This document shows, piece by piece, positions 50,393 through 61,418 of a stretch of 64,000 nt of DNA (the first letter of the stretch is position 1; each line of letters starts with the position of its first letter). The notes under the pieces were generated by a model, which saw only the letters and a program-made list of their open reading frames with translations, did no database searches and was not told the DNA's origin. Source of the DNA: Gracilariopsis chorda (lineage: Eukaryota; Rhodophyta; Florideophyceae; Gracilariales; Gracilariaceae); the NCBI GenBank assembly GCA_003194525.1, contig NBIV01000034.1, positions 248,001 through 312,000 on the forward strand, given 5' to 3'. The position numbers and the translations under genes were made by a program.

Positions 50393-51474
50393 TCTCAGCC
50401 GGGAACAAAAGATGAACACTCCACGCAGTGTTAAAAAACTAACCCGTGGATTGCGGAAGCCGTCGTTAACCACAAAGAAAAACTGTCCCGTGAACGTGGC
50501 ATGAATGTTTTGCAGCGAAGGGAGGGATACCCTTCGTATCCCTGGCACAGTCGGTGACCGTTTCTGCGTGAGAGAACGGAGGCAAGACGCCAGGTGGGAT
50601 AAAGAAGCGTGGCTTCCCTTGCGTGAGTTGGCTTCCAACGGTGGCCTTGTAGCGAGTGGGCAGGCAATCACATGCATGATCTGCGATTGGTAAATTGATC
50701 GTTTGCAGGAGTCGATACACAGTAGGGCTACAAGGGTGTACTGTACTGCTCGATTTCCGTCGCATATCCACGGATACGAGTAAAGGTGTCTACCAAGGTC
50801 TGCGCGGCGGCCACTGCGACTGGTGTCTACCTTTCGTGCTGCTCGTATCTTAGTTGCGATTAATACGGGCCCCGTACAGAGCTATTCGTTACGTCACTAG
50901 TATGCACATGATAGATGGTATCAAGGGTAACTCTAGGTGCGAAACGATACGTACCGTGTACCACGACGCTTCCGTCTTACCGACGGTATCGCTCTACTTC
51001 CGCCATGACGCTGGCAATTTGTTAGTCAGAACAACAGAGCTTTTCGCGAAACATCCTGATCTTTTACGTCAAGATACCTGTACTGAATACAGCGATCGAA
51101 GTGTTCGAGCTAGAAACATGTGACAGTGCACAAGAAGTAGTCACGAACGAATGCCAAGGGAAGATGCTAGGAAAGCGCTAGCACTCTTCGAAGCTCATTG
51201 CTGCGGCAGTTTCATAGTCAGGCCTACTTTTGGGCTTCTGATGCGAAGCCGCCATTGATTCGTGAAAGCATTTTGGTACGAAACCTCGAACAAGAACATA
51301 GGCAAGACACCTTTCACTGCTTTTGAGAACGGCAAGAACTTCAGTTGATCCAAGCAAGTGAAGAGCTTGAATACATTCACTACGTTTAGTTAATGGTAAG
51401 TTGTGCTTTAAGAATGAAATCACCTTGACGCGAAGAGGCTCTTTCCTGGCAGAGCCCGATGCAAGAGGCGTAGC
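50393..51474. other. Intergenic region, no gene seen
   Basis: About 1.1 kb. 50393-50677 continues the THOC3 frame upstream as an open stretch but with leader-like sequence. The remainder has only short frames on both strands. No RNA gene, repeat or transposon end was recognised. Confidence 0.4.
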
Positions 51475-52548
51475 TCAGTCCCAATCATCATCTTCCCCTC
51501 TTATCCTTTCTATAGCGTTCGCAGCGAGAGATATAACGTTTCGAACCGATTCATCTTCTTCATCCTCCTGCCGCTCTCTCAAGACCGCCACGAACCTCTG
51601 ATCCGGAATCTTCATCAAAGCCAGTGCTGCGCACCTTCTCAACTCCGGATCTTCATCACCCAAAAATGAAGCAATAGCATCGGCATCTTCATTACATCCT
51701 GCATTTGCTAACGCATTAACCGCCTCAGCCCTCACTTGAGAGCTTTCATCTTTGAGAGCAGTGCGCATGGCTACAATCGCGCGTAGTCGAATGTCATCAT
51801 TTGCATTGTCGCCCCAATCATCGTCAGCACCGGCACCCATGGTAGGTAGCGCATCTCCCATCGCCACCGCGCCTAGAGCCGAAACAACGGCGATGCGCAC
51901 GTCTTGGTTTGGGTGCTTGAGTGAGTCAAACAGAGCATCACTAGCCGAACCCTGCATAAAAGAAATAGCCCAGGCGGCATGTCCTTTTGCTGTCATGGAA
52001 ACCTGCGAGTCGGATATAAGCTCAAGGAGCTTAGGAACGGCTATGGCGCCCATTCTTGCAAGAGCTCCTGCGGCGGAAGAACGAGTAACAGTGTCCTCAT
52101 CATACACAAGAGTATGCAAGAGGGAATCTGTGGCTCGTGCATCGCCTATTTTCGCCAGGGCCTTTCCACACGAACGCCGCACGACTGGATTAGGACAGGT
52201 CTTCAACGCGGTAAGCAAGAGCGGGACAGCAGGTGAACCAACTTTGCCGAACGACTCTACCAGAGAGAGGCGTGCCATGCCGCGAGAATCGCCAAGATGA
52301 AGTACCATTTTCTGAAGGGTTTGTTCAGCGAGGTCTGCTCCATCGCGCAATTGAGTGGTGATATCATTGACGAGCGCGTCTGTCGAAGAATGTGGGATAT
52401 CCTGCGCTAGGGTTTGCAAGTCGGTCACGTAAGTAGCACGGACGGCGCTTCGCGAAGTGCGAAGTAGTCTCTTCGACGCTGAGCACAAACTGCCAGAAGG
52501 TTGAAAGCTGCGTCTGGGCAGAATCAAAGCAGAGGCGAAGCCAAGCAT
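51475..52548 (-). CDS. HEAT-repeat protein of the phycobilisome-lyase/NblB-like family, plastid-targeted
   Basis: 357 residues from the ATG at 52548 (MLGFASALILPRRSF), chosen because it begins a Ser/Arg-rich transit peptide; a 16-residue longer start at 52596 is possible. The rest is a chain of ~30-residue HEAT units: DSRGMARLSLVESFGKVG, PNPVVRRSCGKALAKIG, YDEDTVTRSSAAGALARMG, AKGHAAWAISFM, PNQDVRIAVVSALG, then QVRAEAVNALANAG and DPELRRCAALALMKI. I recall close cyanobacterial homologues annotated as PBS-lyase HEAT-like/NblB or CpcE-like. The function may be in phycobilin or chlorophyll-protein turnover. An acidic WGDNANDD insert interrupts the repeats at ~225. Confidence 0.78.
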   Translation of the reverse strand: MLGFASALILPRRSFQPSGSLCSASKRLLRTSRSAVRATYVTDLQTLAQDIPHSSTDALVNDITTQLRDGADLAEQTLQKMVLHLGDSRGMARLSLVESFGKVGSPAVPLLLTALKTCPNPVVRRSCGKALAKIGDARATDSLLHTLVYDEDTVTRSSAAGALARMGAIAVPKLLELISDSQVSMTAKGHAAWAISFMQGSASDALFDSLKHPNQDVRIAVVSALGAVAMGDALPTMGAGADDDWGDNANDDIRLRAIVAMRTALKDESSQVRAEAVNALANAGCNEDADAIASFLGDEDPELRRCAALALMKIPDQRFVAVLRERQEDEEDESVRNVISLAANAIERIRGEDDDWD

Positions 52549-52596
52549 CGCGAAAGTCTCGAGCAGGTAGTAGTAGCGTTTCCCTATTTGCCCCAC

Positions 52597-54153
52597 GCAG
52601 GAAGAAGATATGAATAAGTAGCTGGGATTTCACTTAAATCACAAAACTTAGTATTAGGCGTTCAAACGTGGAGTCGAAGTTTGCTTCACAACTCTCAACC
52701 TCGTGCTAAGGAAGATGGCTACAAAAGTCAGCCCCGCAGACACAGCGCCGTGCTTCAAGGTAGACCGCTAACCCTTCATCTACGAACGTGTCGGACTCAG
52801 CTCATGGGAAGAGCAATTGGGTGGTCGAAAGCTGGCGATCACATTTTTTATTTATCACGACGGAGTTTTTTAAGTGCCAAAATAATTTGTATGGGCTATA
52901 ATAACGCTTTAACCCTCTCCGAGCGTAGATACGGAAATCATGGTCGCACTACTTTCTTGTGACCTCGCAGTACCAGCGTTAATGCTTCCCATGAGCCCCT
53001 GTTCTGACAATTTCTTGAATCTATTTTTCTTGACGTAATTCTACTGACTGTGTATCGACACAAGAAACGCCGTCAGTTCTCCTTGAACGCTTTCAGATAA
53101 TTTACAAATCCAAAACCCAGCAGAAAATATCCTTGACTTCAGCATTCAGGTTTCTTTCAGGGTCACCTGTTTCATGTAGAAAGGAAATCTTCAGAACAAC
53201 TTTTTCCCTGGAATCGCATATCTCTTCAATGGGTATGTGCGAGAGAGATAAAAACGGCATCATTTGCCAGAAAGTTCTCATCCACAATCCGAGCAGTATC
53301 CATTACTATTGCAATATACTGCAAACTAAACTGCCATATGCAATGGACAATTCGAAGAAAGCGTGTTTCTTCCACGTGCAAGATAGGCTAAACTCCGCAC
53401 TGCAAGTGATACTAATGGGCATGAGCGTAAGATGTGTTGCTTTTAATTGAACATGTACGATGAATTGAATATGTCCGCATCTTCAACCTGCCACCTAGCT
53501 TCTGAGGGATGTGAAACGATGGCCACAGGTAGAGGAGAAGTATAGTAGTTCAAATATTCAACCGAAGCAGCTCGAATTCTTTGTTCTCTCCTTCAGACCT
53601 CCCTGTTTTACACTTTTTCTCACTAGACTACTTTTTGAAAATGAATGTACTGCTTAGTTTCTGTCTGGAAGCAAATAGACTTTATCTTCAACAGCATTAT
53701 GTACTGCCATACGTAAAGAACTGGGCCTCCTGGACCGGGTGTAGACGAAACAGCGAATCAAGTGTTAGTATTCTTATTTGAGCTCGGTTCTTACTGCAAT
53801 TCTTTTCTGGTGTTAATCCCAGCACCAGAACCTTAGGTAAAGTCACAGGTTGCGCGATGGCTTTTCTTGATCTCTCTTCTCTTCGACCTTCAAAGTGTGT
53901 TTTTACAATTCGTGGTACTAGAATATGATGAGCAGTATACTTAAAACGCATTTCGTATGGCAATATCTGATGTTGTTGTAAAAAGTGTCCAAAGATGCGA
54001 TTTTTCTGCCATAACAGATTGGTGGTATTCATTGCAATATATGCAAAAAACATGTACTGCGGCACAGCCGTGTCGGTAACACACAAGGACAGTCATGTAG
54101 CGGTGTGCATGTGTTGCAGACAAGAAAAAGCAGCATCATAAGCCAGGGCTGAG
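52597..54153. other. Intergenic region, no convincing gene
   Basis: About 1.55 kb, AT-richer than the gene island. ORFs of 105 codons (53133-53450, plus) and 129 codons (54086-53697, minus) are present but resemble nothing and overlap opposite frames. No transposon end or RNA gene was found until the 5S gene. Confidence 0.4.
54125..54129 (-). terminator. Pol III oligo-T terminator of the 5S gene
   Basis: TTTTT on the minus strand 24 nt after the mature 3' end, the normal kind of pol III stop. Confidence 0.65.
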
Positions 54154-54271
54154 CATTCGGAACCGGGGATTCCAGACAGATCCTTCATGTCAGTACTAGC
54201 ACGGCTCGAGGCGACTTAGCTTCGTAGTGCGGGATGGGATACGGCTTTTATCATCTTGACATGGCCGAATG
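54154..54271 (-). rRNA. 5S ribosomal RNA
   Basis: 118 nt. Helix I pairs CATTCGG (5' end, 54271-54265) with CCGAATG (3' end, 54160-54154) perfectly. Universal blocks are readable on the minus strand: GGCCAT near the 5' end, ACGAAGCTAAG (box A/loop B-C region), GTGCTAGTACTGACATGA (loop A/helix V region) and GGAATCCCCGGTTCC. Transcribed by RNA polymerase III from internal elements. It stands alone here, without other rRNA genes or a second 5S unit. Some positions in loop B-C differ from the animal sequence I compared from memory. Confidence 0.9.
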
Positions 54272-54805
54272 TGGTGTGAAAGGTTACGAGCATGCCGTAA
54301 TTAATCTAACCGACTGTATATGGCGAGAATGCGAATTAAGATGGTTGTGGTGCCCCACTCACTGATCACTGATCATGCACTGCTGCTGCTTTCTGAAACA
54401 CATCTGGAGTAGATACCTTCGTATTTCAATTTGTAGACTCTCAGAAGAAGGCGACGTGCTGATCGCTCCTGCGCTATTCTGGGGTACGAAACCCAGTAAT
54501 GTCGTATCTCGCGCATAAAGATCTGGGCTGAATAGCTGTGGTCTCTAAGCTTTACGTCGGAGTATTCGAGTGCCCAGCGTTACGTGTACATCATCTCTGA
54601 GATACTCGAGCAATCTCGCGCTTGTCTTCTTGCATCACGTTACCCTTGGAGACGAATGAAGTAGTGAAATTCAATCTTTTATTCACTCATTTGCTTATAT
54701 AGAACTGTGGTCAACCCAACATTGCAATGATAGTCAAGTCCATGTCAAAGTAGAATACCAAGCAAGACTGTTTGTTATGCTGTCCTGCCGATATCCCAAA
54801 GATTC
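54272..54805. other. Intergenic region, no gene seen
   Basis: The spacer between the 5S gene and the secreted protein's 3' end. Nothing recognised. It should contain the 5S upstream region and the 3' untranslated region of the neighbour. Confidence 0.35.
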
Positions 54806-55606
54806 CTAATACATCGGCTCGCCGTAGAAGAAGTCATCCATGACAACAACGTCTGTACGTCTGCGCGGGCGGTAGCCGTGGAAACGACGAAGCTTAGAGA
54901 AACGACTTACTGGGGTATTACCCAACTTCACCAGCACTTTGGAAATTACCGGAATGGTCTTCTTCGGGTTATGCTTGTCCACAACCACCAGGCCAGCGAA
55001 GCTAAGACCTCTACCCTTTGGTGGAACATTGATTTTTGCAATACGGCATCCATTCTTGTCCAGATACACCATAGTGGTTCGCCTAACCTTGTCCACATCA
55101 GTGAAAACTGCACCAAATCCACTGACTTTTGCCGCATCAGTTTTTGCTGGAATCTGGAACTTGATCGCGAAACGGTTGGACAGAACAGGAGTGAAAAGAC
55201 GTTCCAAAGAGAAGCGACGGAACTGATTCGAGATAGACTTGGGAAGCAGTGAAGAGAAGCGATCATCTTCCGGTGGCGGCATGGCTGGATTAGACACCGC
55301 AAACTTGCCACCTTTGGCCATCAAGACGGCACCGCGAGTAACTCTTGTGTTGAAGAAATCTCCGGGCATGTTGAACGGAACTATACCAGCATCCCAGTTG
55401 ATGGATCTCTGACCCTTCTCAAGCGGTCCAGGTGCGTTTCCATTGTCATCCCCGCCCAAAAGCTCCTTGTAGCGAAGTACTGTTCCATTGATCCCCGCAG
55501 CTTTATGAGCGGCATCAGTGAGAATGATTGTGCGATAGCGAGGGCAGGATGCTGCAACTATAGCCACAAGTGCTGAAAACAATATAGCAAAGATCGTCGA
55601 TTTCAT
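54806..55606 (-). CDS. Secreted protein (266 aa), resembles bacterial INWD-type beta-sandwich proteins
   Basis: A signal peptide is clear: basic N-terminus and FAILFSALVAIVAAS at residues 5-19, cleavage near ASC. The mature part has QRSINWDAGIVPFNMPGDFFN, RGAVLMAKGGKFAVSNPAMPP, AAKVSGFGAVFTDVDKV, MVYLDKNGC and GLSFAGLVVVD. I recall this order (…INWDG..P..LPGDFFN…, …GFGAVF.DVD…, …LSF.G…) from uncharacterised bacterial secreted proteins. Function unknown; it ends with a basic, aromatic tail. Intronless. Its presence in an algal nucleus may reflect old gene transfer. The family memory is imprecise. Confidence 0.7.
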   Translation of the reverse strand: MKSTIFAILFSALVAIVAASCPRYRTIILTDAAHKAAGINGTVLRYKELLGGDDNGNAPGPLEKGQRSINWDAGIVPFNMPGDFFNTRVTRGAVLMAKGGKFAVSNPAMPPPEDDRFSSLLPKSISNQFRRFSLERLFTPVLSNRFAIKFQIPAKTDAAKVSGFGAVFTDVDKVRRTTMVYLDKNGCRIAKINVPPKGRGLSFAGLVVVDKHNPKKTIPVISKVLVKLGNTPVSRFSKLRRFHGYRPRRRTDVVVMDDFFYGEPMY

Positions 55607-58020
55607 TTTAGGTTCACTACTTTGAACAGAAGAATTGGTTAGAAAGTTTGATTCTCAAGATCCTGGATCGATAAGAGATTGAGGTGGGAGAGGGGACTGC
55701 GGTGAAAAGTCAGAGAACCACTCGAACACAAGGGTTTAAGTAATGCTCTGGGCACTGTCTTTTTGGCTTGGAACCAAAGATTCCCATGTTACCTACGTTA
55801 AGATGACCCACGAATATGAAACAAGACATGGTCCTCTCCACCACTGTGTAGAGCCATTCAGACATAGCGTGTACTATTTGTTCGAGGCCCGCTTTGAAGA
55901 CTGCAGTTGATAAGGGAGAGGAGCGTGTAAGTGCATTTCAGGTGACCCAGCCGGTCGGGTCACTGAAAACATGTTTTACGCGAGACGAGAGAACAGTTCA
56001 TCATCATCAAAATCTGATGGGATCCGAATCCTTGTTTCCAACAGCAGCAGCGTTTGTAGGACCTTTTATTGCCCTTCGTATGCGATATATGTGTACAAAA
56101 CAGTCAGTTTCCGGATGCAGAGGATGTTTAGGATATTAACGAGGATACTAACACACTAGATGCGAAACTATTGGGTCTCAGCCGCATTTGTACTAGGTGT
56201 TAGAATTTATATGTGCAGCATTTTGAATCGTTCGTAACAGGTAGCAGATGTCCACGTCATCTCAGTCGGGTCTCCAGAAGAGCTCGTTGTTGCTTCTACG
56301 CAAAATTTCACTCGCTGTACGTTTTCAACGAAGTCCACCTGAACAAATGATGTAAATCTTGGCAAATCAGATGCCTATGGCCGCTTCAGGCCCACTGATT
56401 GTCAAGATCTCACCACGGCTCAGCTCGAAGCTCTTGTCCCGCATCACTATGGAAATCATCTCCTGTTGCACCTCCGCTGCTTTTCATTGACGGCTTCCCG
56501 CTCTCTTTCTGTTCCGTATATCCTTCCAGCAAAATCGTACCTCATGGTCCATGCCGTAGTAAGGAGGCAAGTAGGAATCGCTTATCGTGTCTCACATGCA
56601 CTTAGGTGACGCATTCTGTATCAGCGAGATATAGGATCTTCCAGGCCTACGTCCTAGCCTTCTTCAACCTTTCATTTCGAGGGATTGGGTATATCTCATT
56701 TTCATATTGCTGTTTTACTTAATTTCTACACCGCGGAAAAGCAAAAAGAAGAAAACGATCAGTGAATGGTGCATTCAGTTATATGTCTCTTCTAGCTAGG
56801 CTCCTGTAGAAAACGATGACCAATATGCTCCCTGGAGATCATCTCACAAGCACGCTCTGTAATATGATTCTATTTCCCCCAAGTCTTTTCAAACAAACAA
56901 AAAAGCAATCTTAGCAAAGCTCTTTCGGTTTTGTGTACTAGATTGCGTTTGTGGTCTTGATAAGGTTGCGTTTACGACATATGAACGAATTCGATTGTTT
57001 CATTCCTCTTGTAGCTCTCCATCTTTTCCCTTTACTCACAATTCGTTGAATATATCTGTAACTATGTCCTTTGTTGCTCACAGCGCTGAAGGAAGATTCC
57101 ATGTCTTCGAAAAATCCCAGCTCCTGAAGCCTGTCAAGGCAGAAAGGGAGGAATCTGAAATGTTGGTGTCATAGTAAACAGTGGTCAAAGAGAGCTGTTG
57201 GGTCTTATCTGCAATAAATAACCCTCACGGTTTTCAGGCCATGAGGCCGGCACAGTTGGATATGGAAGTTTTATTACAGTTGGTAATAGCAGTCAGTCTC
57301 TTGGACTTTCTTACGCTTAATCGTCGTAGCCTTGTGTCGTGTCAGAGAGCTACAAATCGAAGACAATATCAGTACTGATAGTTCGATCTGCTGGTTGCTG
57401 ACACTAAACTTCGCCCTCTGGTCGAAGAGTGAAGTCTGGTAATACTCAGGCTCACAATTGCGATCTTAAGGCAGGAAGATCTTCTTACATATGCTTTCTC
57501 TTAGACAAGAATAGATGTCTGTGGCCGTCGTTTGCTCTGATTCCGTTGAAGAGAGCACGAACCAATTTCCCTCGTCTGGCGTTTTCACGACGTGAAGTCA
57601 GACACTCCAGGTGATGGAAATCTGGTTGCATCTATGTAAACTATTTCAATGGCAGATATGAGGAGCGACATAAAGGACCTCACTGCAGACAGGTTGTTGC
57701 TCGAACACGCGGAAGGCTGCGGACTACTGAATGGCGAAGGAACAGGGACGAAAAAGTCCGGGAGTTCTCTCTTTGAGTCTGCCTCCACTCCCTCTGAGTT
57801 CTCTTTGAGGGAATGGCTTTTTATTGTATAGCTATTCCACCTGAACTCTCCTGTGAGGGCGCATATGCGATTGATTACAGCATTGCGTCATATTACTTAC
57901 CATGACACTTAACTCAACTTGTTTGAATTCTGTGTCCTTCTTCACTTTAATCAGTTGCTCGATACCGTCGACAGTCGCCCTGCTGTACTTTGCTGAGTAC
58001 AGGTTGGTGTGACTGTTGAT
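55607..58020. other. Gene-poor region up to the Harbinger element
   Basis: About 2.4 kb. Only ORFs below 82 codons, on both strands, without domains. The first ~130 bp hold the leader of the secreted protein gene. No repeats or RNA genes were recognised. Confidence 0.4.
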
Positions 58021-58251
58021 AGTGGGTGACTCCGAAAAACTTAAAATGTGTGCAGACACATACTACTCAGTTTTTGTTCCTTTGTGTAATGTGCATACCA
58101 ATCATGTGCGAAAAACACAAAGACACATTCCTTCATCTCCAAGGCACAAAGCATCGTGGTTGCACCATCTACGTAATCAGACCGTTGTCGTCTTCATTCA
58201 CTTCAGACACAGACTGAGATTGAAACCAACTCCAAAAGCGTTGTTTTCAAG

Positions 58252-60134
58252 ATGATGCCTTTCCTGATGTTATTACACCAACAACGATGCATAATCAAAA
58301 CCGGAATGCACTTTCGAAAACAGATAACGCTAAATGCTCGACGCCGTCGTGACCGATGCATTACTCGTAAAACATTACAACACCCTTCGTGTTCTGCGTT
58401 CAATATATTTTACGTATTAGGATGCGACCAATCGCTCATAACATTTTGTGGCTTTGACCCCAAAACATTTTTGTATCATCTTTCATCTTTCCAGCCTTTT
58501 TACGAGAGCTACACGCCTTATAGCAGAGATGAAAACATTCGAGTTATTAGATCAAGATCAAAACTACATGGTCACCCTCTTTTTCCCTATGCTACCCAAT
58601 GTTTAGCTCTAACTCTATCAAAGTATCGCACCAGGAGATCAGATATGATTTTGTGCATGATATTCGGAATAAATTCCTCTGTGTGCTCAATGCTTTTACG
58701 GTTTAGAAGAAACATTCTTCTAAGAGCCCTGCAGAAAGATAATAATGCGAAGGTACGCATGGCAGCGGCTTCGGAGTTTTCTCAATGCAGGAATGCGATT
58801 CAAGAGAATTATTCGCTCCTTGACGATTTCTATGCCATGGAAAATGGTGTGAAGCTTTATTTGCAGCAAAGCAGCCCTGAAGTCATACAAAATATGTTCT
58901 ACAATGGGTGGACCCACAATCATTATGTAGTAAATGTTTTTGTCTTTGTCCCTGCTGGAGTGGTCATTGCCGCAGCTTTTAATGCACACGGATCTATGCA
59001 TGACTCCATAATCGCAGAATGGGGTAATATATATGAAAATTTTGAACGGGTGTACAACGATTGTGGTGCTACATGTTGTATTGCAAAACTCGGTTCGGGA
59101 AAAACACCCAAGGCAGCTCGGAACCTTGCCCTCAATGAGGTAGTCCCAGCTGGAAAGAGCCCTCTGTATACCGCGTTGCGGGCGTAACACCGCCGGTATT
59201 TCAGAGATCCCACAGAGGTGGAATGGGCTGGGTGACGGGGTATCCACGGTCGGAACACACCCGTAAAAGGGTAAAAGTGTAGCAAAAGGGGGGTAAAACG
59301 GAAGGAAATGAAGGAAACCCGACGTGGGCCATGCAGAAAGCGGGAAAGACCCGACTGAGGGTGAGCAGAGAAAAGGAAATGTCGCAGAGCGACGAGGAAT
59401 TAAGGGGAAATTACCGGACGGTAAAGAAACCCAATACTGGGGCGGAGAGGTGGCCTGATAACGGGCGAAACCAGAAACAATGGTGTGTTTAGTAGACAAT
59501 CCACTGCGGATGTACGTACTGTCTCCTTGTTGACGCGAGCCGGGTGAGAATTCCGTACGCAATGCGGTGTACCTCCGGGAGGAGTTTAACACTTCGCAAG
59601 GCGAAAAGACTCAGGGCCGAACTCGGTTGACTTTACTCTGTGGTGGCGGCGGCCGCCAGCCAGCGCCTAAGTACCACTAGTCTGCAATAGCAGAATAACA
59701 GAATAAATATCTAAATAAATATAGCTTTTAAGGGGTGAACATTGCTGTCATCAAAATCCAGTTCCTCTACGTGTTCCACGTCCACTGTACTGCAGTTACC
59801 AAAATAACAAATTAAAGCAAACCTATCCAGGTATCCACACGTCCTTGTAGACCCGTTATCGGGACACGACTCATACTTGAAGTTAGCCCATTTCTGGCTT
59901 AGTGAATCTCACATATGAGAACCAATCTTCCGTAGACACCGGAGTGCATTGCACTACACATGTGTTGTCGATTCAGCATTCAGTAGAGGTGACTATCAAT
60001 TTCTGGTAAAGTATGCGCAGCTGCTGCTGATGGCAAACAGCAGAATTGAATTATTGAAGTCACGCCAGGCGACATCTGTAAGACAAGCTTCAGAGTGGGG
60101 CATGAGGGCTTTTCAGGGATCATTTCCTCGTTGA
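58252..60134 (+). pseudogene. Harbinger-type (DDE_Tnp_4) transposase, broken by an insertion
   Basis: First part 58252 to about 59079: TFCGFDPKTFLYHLSSFQPF near residue 73, the block before the active site AMENGVKLYLQQ (canonical MDG reads MEN here), YNGWTHNHYVVNVFVFVPAG and the second acidic site GSMHDSIIAEWG. The frame then leaves the family. The rest resumes in another frame at about 59958: CVVDSAF and, at 60085, ASEWGMRAFQGSFPR, carrying the last Asp/Glu. About 880 bp separate the parts. So the first catalytic Asp appears lost and the gene is split; activity is not expected. Confidence 0.8.
59080..59957 (+). other. ~880-bp insertion of unknown kind within the transposase
   Basis: Sequence between the second and third acidic blocks of the transposase that has no place in the family. 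It is purine-rich and GC-rich up to about 59680, then AT-rich with AATAAATATCTAAATAAATA (59700s). No ORF longer than the run-on exists on the plus strand. ACATGT-like sequence lies at both edges (59071-59076; 59958-59963), perhaps a target duplication. Spliceosomal splicing from GT 59078 would not restore the frame at the nearest AG. Confidence 0.55.
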
Positions 60135-60296
60135 AACGAGCGTTTTGTTTACGAAGAACGGGGAGAGCGAAAACTGATTCTCAACTTAGTCGTTTAACTC
60201 TTCAATTCTCGCACACGTCTTGTCGGCATCAACCAAATACTGCACACGTTTATGCCCTTCTTGAGTGTTGAGGCCAACCCCATTTTACAACGTTAA

Positions 60297-61418
60297 CTAT
60301 TGCAGGAGACTTTTCATATCTTTCTTAGCATCCGTATGGCCTTTGGCTCTAAATATCATAAACATTTGCATGAATGAATCTCGATTTCGACGGTCCTCGT
60401 CACGTTGCCTGCGAGCTTCATGCCTCTCTTCCTGACGAGCTTTTCGTTCCTCTTCAAGTTGTTCTTTACGTAGCTTCGCCTCTACCATATTTCGCGCCCT
60501 GTCCTCCTCCCTTTCTATTTGAAAACTTTCCCTTTCGGCCATTCGAAACTCTCTGTCCTGCAACAATGATGCTTTGAATAGTTCCATGATGTCGGCCTCC
60601 TCTCTGACATGCCGCTTTGGTCGTTTGTGAACAATGGGAAATAAAGGGATCTTACTACTTGGTGTGTCCGATCCTACAATGGGTACTGCATCTATTTCTC
60701 CAGTGGGAGGAAATTCATGATCCTCAGGTACAATTTCTTCAGTGTGCTGTCTTTCCTCATCTCCAGAAAACACCCCTTCTACACCGCTATCATCATCGTC
60801 CCCCAAACCAAATCGCTGTGTTATATTCCTCCTAATTTTCTTCGCTCGCAACACGGTCCCAGGAATTCTCGGGTATCCAGTCGGAGCATTTCTACGGTAC
60901 AGAGATGCAAATTTTCTCCTCAACGAATCGGTTGTACGATTTTCATTTGGAAACTTGACCTTGTGTAGGCCTGTTACAGGGTCCCACTCTTCGCCGCAAA
61001 CCAGTAAATTGGTTTCAAGTACGTCCAGCAAACTGTTAAGTTCAGGTTCTGTAAATGTAGCTCCTCTGCCAGCCCCAGTGCTTCCTTTTCTTGTAACCTT
61101 TCCGCCCTGTTTCTTTTGAACAGTTTGCGGAGATGCGGTACTGTTTTTTCTTTGCTTTGGATTGCAAACGGTTTTTCGTGGTGCAATATTGCGTATGGTT
61201 TCCGCATGAGAACCACGTTGGTATACTGGAGTTACATCGGTGCCCACGGAACGTTCCAACGACGCAGAAGGGCGATTCACGAACATGTTGCTCTGATCAG
61301 GTGTTCTGTACGGTGGTAATGATGCTGAATTCGTTGCTTGCTCACCAGAAGCATGCAACTCTGATGATTGAGCGAGGGTCACTTCTCCACTAAAGCCTTC
61401 ACACCCTTCCTTTTGCAT
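60297..61418 (-). CDS. Myb/SANT-like protein of the Harbinger element (DUF6818-like)
   Basis: 373 residues from the ATG at 61418. In front of it the sequence TGTGCTTGCAG looks like a 3' splice site, so a non-coding first exon is possible; the frame is open to 61523. Residues ~120-200 form a trihelix/SANT-like DNA-binding domain: GRGATFTEPELNSLLDVLET, EEWDPVTGLHKVKFPNENR, LRRKFASLYRRNAPTGYPRIP. An acidic spacer follows. The C-terminal ~100 residues are a charged coiled coil (REEDRARNMVEAKLRKEQLE). In Harbinger elements such a protein helps carry and bind the transposase. It is open from start to stop, unlike the transposase. Confidence 0.75.
   Translation of the reverse strand: MQKEGCEGFSGEVTLAQSSELHASGEQATNSASLPPYRTPDQSNMFVNRPSASLERSVGTDVTPVYQRGSHAETIRNIAPRKTVCNPKQRKNSTASPQTVQKKQGGKVTRKGSTGAGRGATFTEPELNSLLDVLETNLLVCGEEWDPVTGLHKVKFPNENRTTDSLRRKFASLYRRNAPTGYPRIPGTVLRAKKIRRNITQRFGLGDDDDSGVEGVFSGDEERQHTEEIVPEDHEFPPTGEIDAVPIVGSDTPSSKIPLFPIVHKRPKRHVREEADIMELFKASLLQDREFRMAERESFQIEREEDRARNMVEAKLRKEQLEEERKARQEERHEARRQRDEDRRNRDSFMQMFMIFRAKGHTDAKKDMKSLLQ

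Noticed and set aside
53697..54086. 129-codon minus-strand ORF before the 5S gene
   Set aside because: No domain, overlapping plus-strand frames, and composition unlike the gene island; not supported as a gene.
58720..59592. 290-codon minus-strand ORF
   Set aside because: It overlaps the Harbinger transposase in antisense and extends into the unexplained insertion; no domain.
59078..59957. Reading the insertion in the Harbinger transposase as a spliceosomal intron
   Set aside because: The GT at 59078 and the nearest usable AG do not restore the family frame, and the length is far above the 89-105 nt introns of this window.
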